Assembly: GCA_018969355.1 (NCBI GenBank)
Contig: JAGWYO010000003.1
Coordinates: 1-64,000, forward strand
DNA length: 64,000 nucleotides
Reading direction: 5' to 3'
Source of the DNA: Actinomycetales bacterium
GTDB lineage: Bacteria > Actinomycetota > Actinomycetes > Nanopelagicales > Nanopelagicaceae
Each line of letters starts with the position of its first letter. The stretch's first letter is position 1. This document shows, in pieces, positions 37,475 through 47,555 of the stretch. The position numbers and the translations under genes are program-made. Under the pieces are notes generated by a model. That model made no database searches. It had not been told where the DNA came from and was given only the letters and a program-made list of their open reading frames with translations.

Positions 37475-38980
37475 TTATTCAACCTCAGGTTTTACTAACG
37501 GGAACAAAATAGTTTCGCGAATTCCAAGACCAGTCAGTGCCATCAATAAACGATCCACACCCATTCCCATTCCACCCATAGGTGGCATTGCAAACTCCAT
37601 GGCACGTAAGAAATCTTCATCGACTTGCATTGCTTCAAGATCACCTTTAGCACCAAGGGTTGCCTGCTCGACTAAACGATCTCTCTGAATAACTGGATCA
37701 ATTAACTCTGAATAGCCAGTTGCTAATTCAAAACCATCAACATAGAGATCCCACTTTTCTGCAACACCAGGGATATCACGGTGCGCACGCACAAGTGGAG
37801 ATGTATCAACCGGAAAACCCATTACAAAAGTAGGTGTAATTAACTGGTCTTTAGCAACATGCTCAAAGATCTCTTCAGCTAACTTGCCTGTAATCCACTT
37901 AGGGTCGATTTTTATACCAAGTTTTGTGGCAATAGTCTTTAATTCGGCAATAGGAGTTAAGGCGCTAACGCTCTGACCAACTCCCTCAGAGATAGCCTCA
38001 TATAAGGATAATTCGCGCCACTTTCCACCCAAATCTGCTTGGCGACCATCATGGTGGGTAACAACGTGTGAACCCGCAACTGCCATTGCAGCGTTTTGAA
38101 CAAGCTCACGAGTTAAGTCAGCAATGCTGCGCCAATCCCCATATGCCTGATAGCTCTCGATCATTGCAAACTCGGGTGAGTGAGAAGAGTCAGCACCTTC
38201 GTTGCGGAAATTTCGGTTAATCTCAAAGACCCGCTCTATTCCACCAACAACGCAGCGCTTAAGGAAGAGCTCTGGAGCAATACGCAAGTAAAGATCCATG
38301 TCATAAGCGTTAGAGAAAGACTTAAATGGACGCGCAGTAGCTCCACCATGCATAACCTGCAACATTGGCGTTTCTACCTCAATAAAGTTGTGGTTGTGGA
38401 AAGTTTCACGAAGTGAGCGCATTACTTGCGGACGCAAACGTGCATTACTGCGAGCCTCTGGGCGAACAATCAAATCCACATAACGCATGCGAACACGAGT
38501 CTCTTCAGACATTGGCTTGTGATCATTAGGAAGTGGGCGAAGTGACTTAGAAGCTATTTTCCATGAGTTGGCAAGGATAGAAAGTTCACCGCGCTTAGAT
38601 GTAATGATTTCACCGGTCACAGAAACAATGTCACCTAAATCAATATCTGATTTCCAAGAGTCAATTGAAACTTGACCGATTTTATCTAGTGAAAACATCG
38701 CTTGCAGTTCAGTTCCATCACCCTCGCGAAGAGTTGCAAAGCAAAGCTTTCCGGTGTCGCGCTTGAAGATAATGCGACCTGTTAAGGATTCGATATCTCC
38801 TGTTGCAACATCTATTTCAAGGGCTGAATACTTTTCGCGTACTTCTTTTAAAGTTTTAGTTCTTGGCACAGAAACTGGATATGGCTCAATTCCACCATCT
38901 AGTAACGCTGCTCGCTTTTCACGGCGAATGCGAAGCTGCTCCGGCAGATCCTCTTCGATGGGCGCGTTCTCTATGCTCAT
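37475..38980 (-). CDS. lysS: Lysyl-tRNA synthetase (class II)
   Basis: 501 residues. N-terminal OB-fold anticodon domain (about 55-170: GRIIFKRDTGKLCFATLREG), class II motif 1 (FIEVETPMLQ), motif 2 (NRNFRNEGADSSHSPEF) and motif 3 (PPMGGMGMGVDRLLMALTG). GFELATGYSELIDP is the usual Lys-site sequence. A minus-strand TAGACT at 38991-38996 lies 10 bases before the ATG with no SD, so the mRNA leader is at most a few bases. Confidence 0.97.
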   Translation of the reverse strand: MSIENAPIEEDLPEQLRIRREKRAALLDGGIEPYPVSVPRTKTLKEVREKYSALEIDVATGDIESLTGRIIFKRDTGKLCFATLREGDGTELQAMFSLDKIGQVSIDSWKSDIDLGDIVSVTGEIITSKRGELSILANSWKIASKSLRPLPNDHKPMSEETRVRMRYVDLIVRPEARSNARLRPQVMRSLRETFHNHNFIEVETPMLQVMHGGATARPFKSFSNAYDMDLYLRIAPELFLKRCVVGGIERVFEINRNFRNEGADSSHSPEFAMIESYQAYGDWRSIADLTRELVQNAAMAVAGSHVVTHHDGRQADLGGKWRELSLYEAISEGVGQSVSALTPIAELKTIATKLGIKIDPKWITGKLAEEIFEHVAKDQLITPTFVMGFPVDTSPLVRAHRDIPGVAEKWDLYVDGFELATGYSELIDPVIQRDRLVEQATLGAKGDLEAMQVDEDFLRAMEFAMPPMGGMGMGVDRLLMALTGLGIRETILFPLVKPEVE

Positions 38981-39001
38981 AATGAAGGGAAGTCTAGCGA
39001 G

Positions 39002-39766
39002 TTAGGCATTTCGTTCGTGAATTAAACGAAGGCCTATAAGCGTTAAATCTGGCTCGTGATGCTCGATAGTTTCAGAAACGCCAATCATCAGCGGGGCTAA
39101 GCCACCTGTGGCGATGACTGTTGGCGCTTGTGAATAGCTTTCAAGAAGTTCGGTTGTGATGCGATCGACTAAACCATCTACTTGTCCGGCAAATCCAAAA
39201 ATTGTTCCAGATTGAAGAGCTTCGACTGTATTTTTGCCAATAACGTTTTTAGGACGCACTAACTCAACTTTGCGAAGTTGGGCAGCTCGTGCAGCGAGAG
39301 CATCAACAGAGATCTCAATGCCTGGTGCCAGTGCGCCGCCCAAGAATTCACCTTTAGGTGAAACTACATCTAAATTAGTTGACGTACCAAAATCAACCAC
39401 AATTGCTGGACCACCGAAAAGAGTATGCGCAGCCAAGGTATTAACGATTCTGTCAGCACCAATTTCCTTAGGATTATCTACTAACAGTGGCACACCAGTT
39501 TTAATTCCAGGTTCAACAATGCTCACTCTTAAATCTGAAAAGTAATCATCAATCATGGAGCGAAGCTCGCGTAAAGTCGCTGGCACTGTTGAACATACTG
39601 ATAAACCAGTAACTTCATACCCATCTACAAGTGAGCGGTATTGCAACCAGAGCTCATCTGCTGTGCTACGAGGATCTGTCTTAACACGCCATGAGCGCAC
39701 TAATTCATTAGCCTTAAAAACTCCTAGTACGGTATTGGTATTACCTACGTCAACAGTTAGTAACAC
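39002..39766 (-). CDS. coaX: Type III pantothenate kinase
   Basis: First step of CoA synthesis from pantothenate. 254 residues of the ASKHA fold. LLTVDVGNTNTVLGVF (phosphate loop), SVCSTVPA, the catalytic Asp in GADRIVNTLAA and VVDFGTSTNLDV are the CoaX signatures. Its ATG abuts the panC stop, so pantothenate synthesis and phosphorylation are coupled. Confidence 0.95.
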   Translation of the reverse strand: MLLTVDVGNTNTVLGVFKANELVRSWRVKTDPRSTADELWLQYRSLVDGYEVTGLSVCSTVPATLRELRSMIDDYFSDLRVSIVEPGIKTGVPLLVDNPKEIGADRIVNTLAAHTLFGGPAIVVDFGTSTNLDVVSPKGEFLGGALAPGIEISVDALAARAAQLRKVELVRPKNVIGKNTVEALQSGTIFGFAGQVDGLVDRITTELLESYSQAPTVIATGGLAPLMIGVSETIEHHEPDLTLIGLRLIHERNA

Positions 39767-40522
39767 TTAGCGCCCCTCTCCCATTTTCATATTGTCAATC
39801 AAGCGAACTCCATCTATCCAGCCTGCAATAATTGCTCGTTTGTTACGTGTTTGATCAGTTGCTATTTCAAAAGAATCCTCATCGATAATTGCTGCATAAT
39901 CCTTTTTAAATCCAGCATCGGTTGCAAGAGTAGAATCAATAATCTCTTGTGCAATAACCACACTGGGGGCCAAATGCGCTGCAGCTAAAGCTCTGTGTAT
40001 GACATTAGCACTTACTCGTCCTTGTTCACTCAAGCGAACATTGCGAGAAGAAAGAGCAAGACCATCAAACTCGCGCACAGTTGGCACGCCAATAATCTCC
40101 ACTTTGCTTTTCATTGCCTTAATAATCGCTAATTGCTGGAAATCTTTTTCTCCAAAGACTGCAGAATTTGGCTTGACTATCTCAAATAAGCGATTGACAA
40201 CAGTTACTACTCCATCAAAGTGATCTGGACGAGATCTGCCTTCATAGAGCTTGCCTAATGAGCCCGCACTCAACTTCTTAATCTCATTAGGATAAATCTC
40301 GTCATACTCCGGCATCCACACTTCTGTGGCACCTGCCAATGTTGCTAATCCAATATCTCTCTCAGGACTACGTGGGTAGTTTTCAAGATCATCTGTATTT
40401 TCAAATTGAAGTGGATTAACAAAAATGCTCACGACAACTTCTTTGCTCATACTGCGAGCACGCTTAATCAATGCTTGGTGGCCTTTATGCAAGGCACCCA
40501 TAGTTGGCACTAATACAGTCAT
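39767..40522 (-). CDS. panC: Pantothenate synthetase with short N-terminus
   Basis: Ligates pantoate and beta-alanine. 251 residues against about 280-310 usually. The protein begins at MTVLVPTMGALHKGHQALI, directly at the ATP-site motif, so the roughly 20 residues that normally precede it are absent; an in-frame TGA lies 7 codons upstream of the ATG, so this is not a start-choice artefact. Other motifs are present: SIFVNPLQF, DHFDGVVTVV, FGEKDFQQL and GLALSSRN. The pathway continues with coaX. Confidence 0.92.
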   Translation of the reverse strand: MTVLVPTMGALHKGHQALIKRARSMSKEVVVSIFVNPLQFENTDDLENYPRSPERDIGLATLAGATEVWMPEYDEIYPNEIKKLSAGSLGKLYEGRSRPDHFDGVVTVVNRLFEIVKPNSAVFGEKDFQQLAIIKAMKSKVEIIGVPTVREFDGLALSSRNVRLSEQGRVSANVIHRALAAAHLAPSVVIAQEIIDSTLATDAGFKKDYAAIIDEDSFEIATDQTRNKRAIIAGWIDGVRLIDNMKMGEGR

Positions 40523-40573
40523 CGTGTGGCTCCAGTCCTTTCAGGTACCGGGCAAGATAAGACAAGTTTAGGC

Positions 40574-41023
40574 TTACTTTGGCAATTGCTCCAAAAGCTG
40601 ACTTATTTTCCCATGTGTAAGCAGGATGGCATCGGGCTCTATCTCAAACCAGGGCTCTAAAACAAAGCGGCGCTCATGGGCTCTGGGATGTGGCAGTTCT
40701 AGCTCTTCACTCTTACTTAGAAGTGAACCATATTGAATAAGATCTAAATCAATAGTTCTTGGTCCCCAACGATTAATTCGCTCTCGTCCCATAGATTTTT
40801 CAATACCGTGCAAGAGTGAAAGTAAATCGATTGCTGGTAATTCACTGTCAACAATGCAGACAGCATTCAAATAATCAGGTTGCTCTGGCCCACCCACGGG
40901 TGAAGTAGAGTGATACGAAGAGATACTCTTAAAATCAGTAGCTTCTTTCAATAGAGCCACAGCGATATCTAGATTTTCTTTTGGATTTCCAATATTTGCA
41001 CCCAGTGCAATAACTGCCCTCAT
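40574..41023 (-). CDS. folK: HPPK (2-amino-4-hydroxy-6-hydroxymethyldihydropteridine diphosphokinase)
   Basis: 149 residues. ALGANIGNPKENLD at the N-terminus, YLNAVCIVDS, and the signature RWGPRTIDLDLIQYG with the metal-binding Asp pair (about residues 92-104), then LPHPRAHERRFVLEP. Overlaps folB by 4 bases, as in the compact folate operons of actinobacteria. Confidence 0.95.
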   Translation of the reverse strand: MRAVIALGANIGNPKENLDIAVALLKEATDFKSISSYHSTSPVGGPEQPDYLNAVCIVDSELPAIDLLSLLHGIEKSMGRERINRWGPRTIDLDLIQYGSLLSKSEELELPHPRAHERRFVLEPWFEIEPDAILLTHGKISQLLEQLPK

Positions 41024-41382
41024 CGCTTACGTGTGACCTGCACGGCAATATCTTTTAAAACTGCATCCACTGGGGCGTGTGGCTTATGAACAGTAACTGT
41101 GACCATTGAGACTTTAACGTGGTCTTTAAGAATATTCTCAGCAATTCGACCAGCTAACTTTTCAATCAAGTTAACTGGTTCAGTGGTTATGTGAGTTACT
41201 ACTAGATTTGTAATCTCTGCATAATTGACGGTGTCACTAATTTCATCGCTTTTGGAGGCGACCGTTAAATCCACGGTTAATGCAACATCAACAAAGAAAT
41301 CCTGACCATTGTGGCGTTCGTGATCTATAAGGCCGTGATATCCAAAACCTGCAATACCGGTGAGAAATATTTGATCGCTCAT
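41020..41382 (-). CDS. folB: Dihydroneopterin aldolase
   Basis: 120 residues. GIAGFGYHGLIDHERHNGQDF is the characteristic N-terminal sequence with the pterin-site Tyr and Glu region, NYAEITNLV and LIEKLAGRIAENIL follow, and VTVHKPHAPV holds the catalytic Lys. Overlaps folP and folK by 4 bases each. Confidence 0.94.
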   Translation of the reverse strand: MSDQIFLTGIAGFGYHGLIDHERHNGQDFFVDVALTVDLTVASKSDEISDTVNYAEITNLVVTHITTEPVNLIEKLAGRIAENILKDHVKVSMVTVTVHKPHAPVDAVLKDIAVQVTRKR

Positions 41383-42134
41383 GAGTGAAGAGCTTCCTTG
41401 TGGGGTTTCACAGAGTGAACTCTAACTCCCCAAATGCCAGATGTGGATAGGCGTTTAGTTAGCTCGATAGTTGCCGCTTCGCGCTCATTGGGATTGTCTC
41501 CACCAAGAAAACGTTTGCGCGATGCACCAATGAGAACTGGATATCCAAGGGCTACGAATTTATCAATAGAATCAATTATTTCCCAGTTGTGATGGGCATC
41601 TTTGGCAAAGCCTATACCTGGATCAATAATCAAATTCTCTCTAGTAATTCCAGCCTCTAAAGCTGCACTTACTCTTTCTTGTAGTTCTGAAATAACATCT
41701 TTTACTACATTGCCATACACCGCCCGTGAATTCATATCCTTTGAATGCCCTCGCCAGTGCATTGCAATGTATGGCACACCTAGTCGTGCTGCTGTTGGCA
41801 ACATATCTGGGTCAGCTAATCCACCGCTGACATCATTTATAATGTGAGCCCCGGCTTCAATAGCAGCAGCTGCTGTGCTCGCTCGCATCGTATCGATACT
41901 CATTCGCGCTCTAGCTTTTGATAGCTCTCTAATCACTGGCAGCACTCGAGCTAGCTCTACCTCTTCTGAAACTCGATCAACACCTGGCTTTGTTGATTCA
42001 CCGCCAATATCGATGATGTCAACACCTTCAACCAGCATTTCATGTCCACGACTTACTGCTGCTCCGAAATCATTATGAAGTCCGCCGTCAGCAAAAGAAT
42101 CAGGTGTGACATTTAAAATGCCCATGACAATCAT
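41379..42134 (-). CDS. folP: Dihydropteroate synthase
   Basis: Joins p-aminobenzoate to the pterin. 251 residues, TIM barrel. GILNVTPDSFADGG (pterin site, residues about 5-18), DIIDIGGESTKPG loop 2, IINDVSGG, LIIDPGIGFAKD and the final VRVHSVKPH are all present. Two possible starts, MIV at 42134 and an internal Met three codons on. 5 bases after folE. Confidence 0.96.
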   Translation of the reverse strand: MIVMGILNVTPDSFADGGLHNDFGAAVSRGHEMLVEGVDIIDIGGESTKPGVDRVSEEVELARVLPVIRELSKARARMSIDTMRASTAAAAIEAGAHIINDVSGGLADPDMLPTAARLGVPYIAMHWRGHSKDMNSRAVYGNVVKDVISELQERVSAALEAGITRENLIIDPGIGFAKDAHHNWEIIDSIDKFVALGYPVLIGASRKRFLGGDNPNEREAATIELTKRLSTSGIWGVRVHSVKPHKEALHS

Positions 42135-42139
42135 GGTGA

Positions 42140-42742
42140 TTACCGAGTTGTAATTAAGCTAATCGCTTCAGCACGAGTTGCAGTGTTTTGTAATACACCC
42201 CGCACAGCACTTGTTGTGGTGCGTGCATTGGATTTTTTAACACCACGCATCGACATACACAGATGTTCGCAGTCAATAATTACAATTACTCCTAATGGGT
42301 TCAAAATATTAACCATTGCATCAGCGATCTGAGTTGTGAGGCGCTCTTGTACTTGTGGTCTGCGCGAATACATGTCTACTAAGCGAGCAATCTTAGAAAG
42401 TCCGGTAATTTTCCCGCTAGGAATATAGCCAACATGTGCAACGCCATGGAAAGGCGTTAAGTGGTGTTCGCAGTGGGAGAAGACCTCAATATCGCGCACA
42501 ATAACAAGTTCTTCATGGCCAATATCAAAAGTAGTAGTGAGCACATCTTCTGGTGATTGCCACAGACCTTCAAAGTTATCTTTCATTGCTCGTGCTACTC
42601 GAGCAGGTGTTTCTTTTAAACCTTCACGATCTGGATCTTCACCGAGAGCTAGAAGTAATTCTCGCACAGCTTTTTCTGCGCGCACTTGGTCATAAGGAGC
42701 TGATGCGTGACCATCAGTGACCGTAATTTTACTTATCGTCAC
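42140..42742 (-). CDS. folE: GTP cyclohydrolase I
   Basis: First step of folate synthesis. About 200 residues from the GTG at 42742 ([19 protein letters not shown]). The frame is open to 42811, but that start would place 80 bases inside ftsH; the GTG overlaps ftsH by 14 bases and gives a normal length. Zinc and GTP motifs: [21 protein letters not shown] (described as CEHH and [10 protein letters not shown]), [13 protein letters not shown], and [11 protein letters not shown]. The operon order is ftsH-folE-folP-folB-folK. Confidence 0.92.
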   Translation of the reverse strand: MTISKITVTDGHASAPYDQVRAEKAVRELLLALGEDPDREGLKETPARVARAMKDNFEGLWQSPEDVLTTTFDIGHEELVIVRDIEVFSHCEHHLTPFHGVAHVGYIPSGKITGLSKIARLVDMYSRRPQVQERLTTQIADAMVNILNPLGVIVIIDCEHLCMSMRGVKKSNARTTTSAVRGVLQNTATRAEAISLITTR

Positions 42743-44783
42743 TGGCGGGTTTCTTTCTACGCGTTGGCTTCTTTGTTTCAACTGCCACTTCAACAACTCT
42801 TTCAGGAACATCTACCGGAGGTTGTGCTGAAGGAATTCGGGTAGGTGAACCTGTCCAGGCTGGGCGTGGTGACACCGCGCGGACTTTTTTAAAGATTTTG
42901 GCAATATCTTCCTTATTGAGTGTTTCCTTTTCCAGAAGTTCTAAGACCATCTCATCAAGGATTTTGCGATTTGCCACCAAAATATCAAATGCTTCTTGAT
43001 GGGCGTTTTCAATAAGGGTGCGAACTTCGCGGTCAACAACGGCTGCAATATTCTCTGAATAGTCACGTTGGTGTCCATAGTCACGACCTAAGAATGGTTC
43101 AGTGCTTGCACCCCCCAGTTTGATAGCACCTATCGCTTGCGTCATTCCATATTGTGTAACCATGGCGCGTGCGAGTGTTGTTGCCTTTTCAATATCATTT
43201 GATGCACCAGTTGATGGGTCATGGAAAATTAACTCCTCTGCAGCACGGCCCCCAAGTGAATATGCCAATTGATCTAATAGTTGATTCCGCGTGGTTGAGT
43301 ATTTATCTTCATCCGGCAGCACCATGGTGTAACCAAGAGCGCGACCGCGAGGCATGATCGTAATTTTGTGGACTGGATCTGTATGTGGCAGAGCATGTGC
43401 CACAAGTGCATGCCCAGCTTCATGATACGCAGTCACGCGGCGTTCTGAATCACTCATAATCCTTGATTTACGCTGTGGTCCAGCCATGACGCGGTCAATC
43501 GATTCATCAAGTTCCTTATTAGTGATGAATTTCTTTTCTTCGCGAGCAGTAAGTAAAGCTGCCTCGTTGAGAACATTAGCCAGATCTGCTCCAGTAAAAC
43601 CTGGTGTGCGCCGGGCATAATCTAAAAGTTTAACGTCATCACTGAGTGGTTTGCCTTTTGCATGCACAGCAAGAATTGCTTCACGTCCTTTAAGATCTGG
43701 ACGATCCACTGCAATTTGGCGATCAAAGCGTCCTGGACGCAATAGCGCTGGATCTAAAACATCTGGACGGTTAGTTGCTGCAATTAAAATGACTTTTGTA
43801 TTTTCCTCAAAGCCATCCATCTCGACAAGTAATTGATTGAGAGTTTGTTCGCGCTCATCATGGCCGCCACCCATACCAGCACCACGTTGGCGCCCAACAG
43901 CATCGATTTCATCCACAAAAACAATTGCTGGTGCATTTTCTTTAGCTTGATTAAAAAGATCTCGAACACGCGCCGCGCCAACGCCAACAAACATTTCGAC
44001 AAAATCAGAGCCAGAGATTGAATAGAAGGGAACATTTGCCTCTCCGGCCACAGCACGTGCAAGAAGAGTCTTACCCGTTCCTGGAGGGCCAAAGAGCAAA
44101 ACACCTTTTGGAATCTTGGCCCCTAACACGCCGTATTTATCAGGGTTGGCCAGAAAATCTTTAATTTCATCAAGTTCTGCAATAGCTTCATCGGCGCCTG
44201 CAACATCTTTAAATGTTGTCTTTGGAACATCGTTGCTTTGGAGCTTTGCACGTGAACGGCCGAATTGAAATACCTTATTTCCACCTTGGGCTTGACCCAT
44301 CATCCAGAAGAAAAGGAATCCTATGAGCAAGAAGGGGACAATTGACATCAAGAAAGAAAGTAATAATGACTGCGATGGAACTCTTACATTCCAGCCTTTT
44401 GAAGGTGGATTACCTGTTAAAGCATCAATCAGTGTGGGTTCTTGACGAGCAACGTATGAAGCTTCCACCTTTGTAGCGCCCTTTATTGAAGAGCCGGGCT
44501 TGAGTATTAATCGGATCTTTTGATCCTTATCAACAATCTCGGCGGATTCAACTGAAGATCTGGCTATTGCATCAAGTGCTTGTGAGGTTTCGATTTGAGT
44601 ATATCGATTTCCAGCAGAACTAATTTGACCAAAGATTGAAACCCCAAAAATGGCAACAAGAATCCAAAACAATGGTCCTCGTAGTATGCGACCAGAACGC
44701 GTAGTGGGTTTCTTTGAAGGAGCTTTGCCAGAAAAACTCTTCTTTATCGGGCTCTTCTTCTTTGATTTCTTTGCGTCAGTCAT
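42729..44783 (-). CDS. ftsH: Membrane AAA+ zinc protease FtsH
   Basis: 684 residues. Two N-terminal transmembrane helices (about residues 34-52 and 131-155) flank an extracytoplasmic domain. AAA motifs: [17 protein letters not shown] (about residue 213), [12 protein letters not shown], and the second region of homology [21 protein letters not shown]; the zinc-protease site is HEAGH (about residue 437). The C-terminal about 80 residues are Pro- and Lys-rich. The ftsH-folE-folP-folB-folK arrangement is standard in actinobacteria. Confidence 0.97.
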   Translation of the reverse strand: MTDAKKSKKKSPIKKSFSGKAPSKKPTTRSGRILRGPLFWILVAIFGVSIFGQISSAGNRYTQIETSQALDAIARSSVESAEIVDKDQKIRLILKPGSSIKGATKVEASYVARQEPTLIDALTGNPPSKGWNVRVPSQSLLLSFLMSIVPFLLIGFLFFWMMGQAQGGNKVFQFGRSRAKLQSNDVPKTTFKDVAGADEAIAELDEIKDFLANPDKYGVLGAKIPKGVLLFGPPGTGKTLLARAVAGEANVPFYSISGSDFVEMFVGVGAARVRDLFNQAKENAPAIVFVDEIDAVGRQRGAGMGGGHDEREQTLNQLLVEMDGFEENTKVILIAATNRPDVLDPALLRPGRFDRQIAVDRPDLKGREAILAVHAKGKPLSDDVKLLDYARRTPGFTGADLANVLNEAALLTAREEKKFITNKELDESIDRVMAGPQRKSRIMSDSERRVTAYHEAGHALVAHALPHTDPVHKITIMPRGRALGYTMVLPDEDKYSTTRNQLLDQLAYSLGGRAAEELIFHDPSTGASNDIEKATTLARAMVTQYGMTQAIGAIKLGGASTEPFLGRDYGHQRDYSENIAAVVDREVRTLIENAHQEAFDILVANRKILDEMVLELLEKETLNKEDIAKIFKKVRAVSPRPAWTGSPTRIPSAQPPVDVPERVVEVAVETKKPTRRKKPASDDK

Positions 44784-44817
44784 AAGTTAATAGTCTCGTT
44801 TCCTGGGGAATGAATTC

Positions 44818-45369
44818 TTATGAATACATGTGCTTGGCAAGCACAGCAATAAATGGAAGGTTGCGATATTTCTCGTCGAAATCAAGGCCATATCCAACAA
44901 CAAAGTCAGGTGGAATTTCAAATCCCACATACTTGACATCCACATGCACCTTGGCAGCTTCTGGTTTTCGCAAGATTGAAAGAATCTCAACGCTTCCAAC
45001 TCCACGTGATTCAAGATTTGATTTAAGCCAAGAAAGCGTTAAGCCTGAATCAACAATATCCTCAACGATTAATACATTGCGCCCAGTAATGTCACGATCT
45101 AGATCTTTAAGAATACGAACGACACCACTTGATTTAGTTCCAGAACCATAGGAAGAGACCGCCATCCAATCCATTTCTACATGGCGCTGTAGTGCACGTG
45201 ATAGGTCAGCAACTGCCATAACTGCGCCTTTTAACACGCCAATGAGTAGAAGGTCTTTACCTTCATAATCTTTATCAATCTGCGCAGCAAGTTCTTTAAT
45301 GCGTGCTTGCAAAGCTTCTTCGGTGACGATGACACGTTCGATATCGCCTGAGATTGCTGCTAAATCCAC
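44818..45369 (-). CDS. hpt: Hypoxanthine phosphoribosyltransferase
   Basis: Purine salvage. 183 residues. The PRPP-binding motif is NVLIVEDIVDSGLTL (about residues 100-114); LLLIGVLKGAVMAVADL is the N-terminal PPi loop, and FVVGYGLDFDEKYRNLPFI closes the active site. The start is GTG at 45369, preceded by AGGGAG. 8 bases after tilS, 34 bases before ftsH. Confidence 0.95.
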   Translation of the reverse strand: MDLAAISGDIERVIVTEEALQARIKELAAQIDKDYEGKDLLLIGVLKGAVMAVADLSRALQRHVEMDWMAVSSYGSGTKSSGVVRILKDLDRDITGRNVLIVEDIVDSGLTLSWLKSNLESRGVGSVEILSILRKPEAAKVHVDVKYVGFEIPPDFVVGYGLDFDEKYRNLPFIAVLAKHMYS

Positions 45370-45377
45370 GGTGCTCC

Positions 45378-46328
45378 CTATGGTTGGTGGCGTGAGAGCG
45401 AAAGTCTGCCCGAAAAACGCTCAACCTTCACACCACCAGGTAAATGAGCGGGGCCTTGGCCATTCCACGCACAAATCAGAGCCTCAACTGCCCCCACATG
45501 CTCAGCGCTCAGAGAACCTAGAGGGGCGCCGGCGGCATATACGGCTCGGCGAATAATTCGAGATCGAATGGCCCTGGGTAGTCCTTGTAGGAAGGTGCAA
45601 TCTAGATGCTGGAGATCTAACCCAACAATTACTTCTTCTGCCCATTGATCGAGAGCATCTGCATCATCTCTCAGTAGTTTGGCACTACGCACTAATGCAT
45701 CTGAAATTCCTGGACCGATAGTTTCTTCTAAAATTGGGAGAGTCTGCGTGCGCACTCGCACTCTGGCAAATTGTGAATCTTGATTATGTGGATCATTCCA
45801 CGGTGTTAAACCAATTTCATTACAAGCGTGTTCTGTTTGTTCGCGAGTAATGCTAAGAAAAGGTCGAATGTATTTACCATTTACTTCTGCCATACCGGAA
45901 AGTGATCTTGTACCTGAACCACGAGCTAATCCAAGCAAAACGTTTTCAGCTTGGTCATTATGAGTATGACCTAAAAAGATTACATCGGCTGCCACATTAT
46001 CTAAAGCACTGTAGCGCGCTTTTCGGGCAGATGCTTCTAAACCCTCTGTATTTTCAACATTTACTTTTACAATAATGCATTCAAGATTAAGTTGTTTCAT
46101 TTGTTCAACTACAAGATTGGCTTGCTCGCCAGAGTTACTTTGAATTTGATGATCAATTGTCACAGCGCAAAGTTGTAGTGCAAGTTTTTTTGATTCCATA
46201 ACCAATGCATATGCCAATGCTAAAGAATCTGCACCACCTGAAACTGCAACGACAATGCGATCGCCAGCCACCATTTTTTCTAGAAAAGGGCGGACTGCAC
46301 TGCGAATGGCTGGCAAATCAGAGTTCAT
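45378..46328 (-). CDS. tilS: tRNA(Ile)-lysidine synthetase
   Basis: Modifies the CAU anticodon of tRNA-Ile. 316 residues. The PP-loop is VAVSGGADSLALAY (about residues 28-41); LGHTHNDQAENVLLGLARGSG and RPFLSITREQ follow. The C-terminal part (GLPRAIRSRIIRRAVYAAGA) is short, as in actinobacterial TilS. A leaderless-type -10 precedes it, built partly from the stop codon of the NlpC gene. Confidence 0.94.
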   Translation of the reverse strand: MNSDLPAIRSAVRPFLEKMVAGDRIVVAVSGGADSLALAYALVMESKKLALQLCAVTIDHQIQSNSGEQANLVVEQMKQLNLECIIVKVNVENTEGLEASARKARYSALDNVAADVIFLGHTHNDQAENVLLGLARGSGTRSLSGMAEVNGKYIRPFLSITREQTEHACNEIGLTPWNDPHNQDSQFARVRVRTQTLPILEETIGPGISDALVRSAKLLRDDADALDQWAEEVIVGLDLQHLDCTFLQGLPRAIRSRIIRRAVYAAGAPLGSLSAEHVGAVEALICAWNGQGPAHLPGGVKVERFSGRLSLSRHQP

Positions 46329-46340
46329 GCCTTAAGACTA
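46329..46340 (-). promoter_or_regulatory. Leaderless-type promoter of tilS overlapping the upstream stop codon
   Basis: TAGTCT (minus strand) at 46335-46340 begins with the TAG stop (46338-46340) of the NlpC/P60 gene, followed by 6 bases (TAAGGC) and the tilS ATG at 46328. Confidence 0.55.
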
Positions 46341-47540
46341 GACCCGACCGCCAAATGGCATTAAGCCCTTAATGCTGTAGATATTGGAGAACAACAGGCC
46401 TTTGCCCTTGGAATTGGCCTCCCACATCATGCCGTTTCCAGCGTAAATGGTGATGTGGTGAATCGTTGAAATTGTTCCCTTATAGGAATAGAACAAGAGA
46501 TCTCCGGGAACTAAATCATTGAGTGAAACATGCTTGGTATAGCCTGAATAGAGCGCTGAGTTAAGTCGATCCCAATTTGGCCACGACAAACCAGCAGATT
46601 TATATGCGGCATACACCAAACCGGAACAATCGAAAGTGCTTGGGCCTTGAGTTCCCCACACATATGGCTTTCGTGCAAGAACTTGCACCTTGGCAAATGC
46701 CACGGCTTTATCTCTTTGCTCCTGGGTAGTTCGAATTGTTGAACGCCCCCTAAAGCCAATATCTGGCCACACACTCTTTTGTCCAGGTGTTTGATCGGCT
46801 TGATTTGCTTGGGCTTCTTCAAGCAACGCTAACTGTCTCTGTTGTTCTAGAGTTGTTCTAACTTTTCTTGCACTCATCAACTCTTTCATGAGTGCATCCT
46901 GAACCTTTTGCAATTTTGCAACTTCTTTTGCTTGTTCAGCTTTTGCATCATCTGCAACTTTCTTCGCTGCTGCAACCTTATCTGTGGCTTTTTGCTGTGC
47001 AATCTTGGCATCATCGGCAGCTTTTTTTGCTGCTCGGGCAATCACCTCTGCAGCTTTAAAGCGCTCGAGTGCAATTGAGTTCTTGGTCCCCAAACTACTC
47101 AAGGTGCTGAGTTGATCCATTAAATCTTGTGGCCCATTAGAACTAAGTAATGGCTCAATATCACTCATGCTGCCACCCATGATGTATGCATTTGCTGCAA
47201 GGCGTCCAATAACTCGATGTGCTTCTGAAACTGCAGCGGCAGTTTCTGCTGCATATTGTGCGGCTACACGTGCTGCAGCCACTGCAACTTCTAACTCTTT
47301 TTGGGCTTTGACATAAAGTGCTGTAGCAGCGTTGGCTTTTGCAGTTAAAGATCTCAGAGTTTGATTTGCTGCTGCTAACTTTGCAGCCTGTGCTTCTGCG
47401 GCTTTTTTCTTTGCAGCCTCGACTTTTTTTGCTGCTTCAATTTCAGCCAACGTTGGTTTTGGGGTCTTTGCCAGAGCCGGCGCTGTTGTGAGCGTCAGAC
47501 CAAGGGCAAGAGCGAGTGAAATCGCTCGATATTTTTTCAA
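46338..47540 (-). CDS. Secreted coiled-coil NlpC/P60 peptidoglycan hydrolase
   Basis: 400 residues. Signal peptide in the first 24 residues (AISLALALGLTLTTAPALA). Residues about 30-230 are Ala/Lys/Glu-rich with heptad-like repeats, forming a long coiled coil as in RipA/CwlO-type autolysins. The C-terminal NlpC/P60 domain has the catalytic Cys in TFDCSGLVYAAYK (about residue 303) and His in TIHHITIYAG, followed by NSKGKG. The start is TTG at 47540 with a strong GGAGG 7 bases upstream. Likely endopeptidase acting during cell separation; the coiled coil may bind an activator such as FtsEX. Confidence 0.92.
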   Translation of the reverse strand: MKKYRAISLALALGLTLTTAPALAKTPKPTLAEIEAAKKVEAAKKKAAEAQAAKLAAANQTLRSLTAKANAATALYVKAQKELEVAVAAARVAAQYAAETAAAVSEAHRVIGRLAANAYIMGGSMSDIEPLLSSNGPQDLMDQLSTLSSLGTKNSIALERFKAAEVIARAAKKAADDAKIAQQKATDKVAAAKKVADDAKAEQAKEVAKLQKVQDALMKELMSARKVRTTLEQQRQLALLEEAQANQADQTPGQKSVWPDIGFRGRSTIRTTQEQRDKAVAFAKVQVLARKPYVWGTQGPSTFDCSGLVYAAYKSAGLSWPNWDRLNSALYSGYTKHVSLNDLVPGDLLFYSYKGTISTIHHITIYAGNGMMWEANSKGKGLLFSNIYSIKGLMPFGGRV

Positions 47541-47555
47541 GTTAAGACCTCCGGG

